The notes below the pieces were generated by a model. It had not been told where the DNA came from, searched no databases, and saw nothing but the letters and a program-made list of their open reading frames with translations. A stretch of DNA of 64,000 nucleotides from JAFGDI01 sp963662515. GTDB taxonomy: Bacteria > Planctomycetota > Phycisphaerae > Sedimentisphaerales > SM23-30. Shown here one piece after another: positions 63,663 to 64,000 of the stretch. Numbering within the stretch: position 1 is the stretch's first letter; every line of letters starts with the position of its first letter. The position numbers were made by a program, and so were the translations under genes. The DNA lies in contig OY759675.1 in NCBI GenBank assembly GCA_963662515.1, forward strand, positions 3,038,001 through 3,102,000, written 5' to 3'.

Positions 63663-64000
63663 ATGGAAAGAACTCTGGTAATTATTAAACCTGATGCTAT
63701 ACAACGCGGTCTGATTGGTACGGTCATTACCCGCTTTGAAAATAAAGGTATGCAGGTGGTCGGCTGCAAATTGATGCAGATAACTAATGAAATTGCTGAT
63801 AAGCATTATGCCGAACATGTAAGCAAGCCATTCTACCCCAGAATAAGAGAGTATATGACCATAGGACCATCAATCGTCATGGTACTGCAAGGGCCTAAAG
63901 CTGTAGCCATAGTTCGCAGCGTTATGGGCTCAACCTTCGGCGATAAAGCTCAGCCCGGCACGATCCGCGGTGACTTCTCCAATGGCGGCTTTAACCTGGT
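63663..64000 (+). CDS. ndk: Nucleoside diphosphate kinase, N-terminal part (cut by window edge)
   Basis: The frame is open from ATG 63663 to the window end, 112 residues, and continues beyond. The start MERTLVIIKPDAIQRGLIG is the family signature; KPFYPRIREYMT, VMVLQGPKAV and GTIRGDF follow. The protein exchanges gamma phosphates between NTPs and NDPs. The catalytic histidine of the family follows the last visible residues (NGGFNLV) and is just outside the window. AGGAG seven bases upstream supports the start. Confidence 0.95.
   Translation, partial: MERTLVIIKPDAIQRGLIGTVITRFENKGMQVVGCKLMQITNEIADKHYAEHVSKPFYPRIREYMTIGPSIVMVLQGPKAVAIVRSVMGSTFGDKAQPGTIRGDFSNGGFNL

Overview
The window reads like a chromosome fragment of a planctomycete, most likely class Phycisphaerae (a Sedimentisphaerales-like anaerobic or microaerophilic polysaccharide degrader). 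This is inferred from gene content, not from a search. The main clues are a seven-gene bacterial V-type ATPase operon with a DUF2764 gene, a prepilin-like protein of the H-X9-DG type, a secreted GLUG/dockerin/LamG giant, a lipoprotein sulfatase, a GH2 lipoprotein, an FHA-GAF histidine kinase, a two-iron superoxide reductase, and frequent TTG/GTG starts. No rRNA, tRNA, insertion sequence, prophage or CRISPR array was seen.

Layout. 0-2 kb: end of hisC, a DUF3859-like gene and a 2-Cys peroxiredoxin. 2-7 kb: a 1550-residue hybrid histidine kinase whose periplasmic sensor is an ABC-substrate-binding-like domain. 7-14 kb: SGNH acetylesterase, metallophosphoesterase, murA and a GH2 beta-galactosidase-like lipoprotein. 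14-22 kb (minus): V-ATPase operon E-DUF2764-A-B-D-I-K. 22-25 kb: prepilin-like gene, then rplM-rpsI behind a consensus promoter. 25-31 kb (plus): guaA, a fused metX-metW and ettA. 31-34.6 kb: a small Fn3-like gene and about 2.3 kb of non-coding DNA packed with short-period repeats and palindromes. 34.6-42 kb: sulfatase and a convergent 1858-residue secreted protein. 42-48 kb (minus): ferritin, desulfoferrodoxin, a Phycisphaerae-type hypothetical, the FHA-GAF kinase and MTA phosphorylase. 48.5-54.3 kb (minus): a GntR(YtrA)-ABC ATPase-permease-permease operon with a clear promoter and operator. 54.4-61.4 kb (minus): a sensory operon of TonB receptor, ABC-substrate-binding protein, hybrid kinase and HD-GYP response regulator. 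61.7-64 kb (plus): pckG and the start of ndk.

How the genes work together. GH2, SGNH esterase, sulfatase and the LamG protein fit secreted breakdown of sulfated or acetylated polysaccharides. The V-ATPase has the ligand set of a sodium-binding rotor. Peroxiredoxin, superoxide reductase and ferritin fit an anaerobe coping with oxygen. The sensory operon (55-61 kb) and the fused kinase (2-7 kb) carry the same kind of periplasmic sensor in separate and fused form, which suggests a receptor-to-HD-GYP signalling route.

The most unusual material is non-coding. Two intergenic elements (29.2 and 31.2 kb) share a conserved core but have inverted-repeat arms made of different heptamers. The 32.3-34.6 kb region holds several further palindromes and arrays made of 8-, 9- and 10-base words. 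Related hairpin repeats at 51.3 and 52.9 kb supply the stop codons of two ABC transporter genes.
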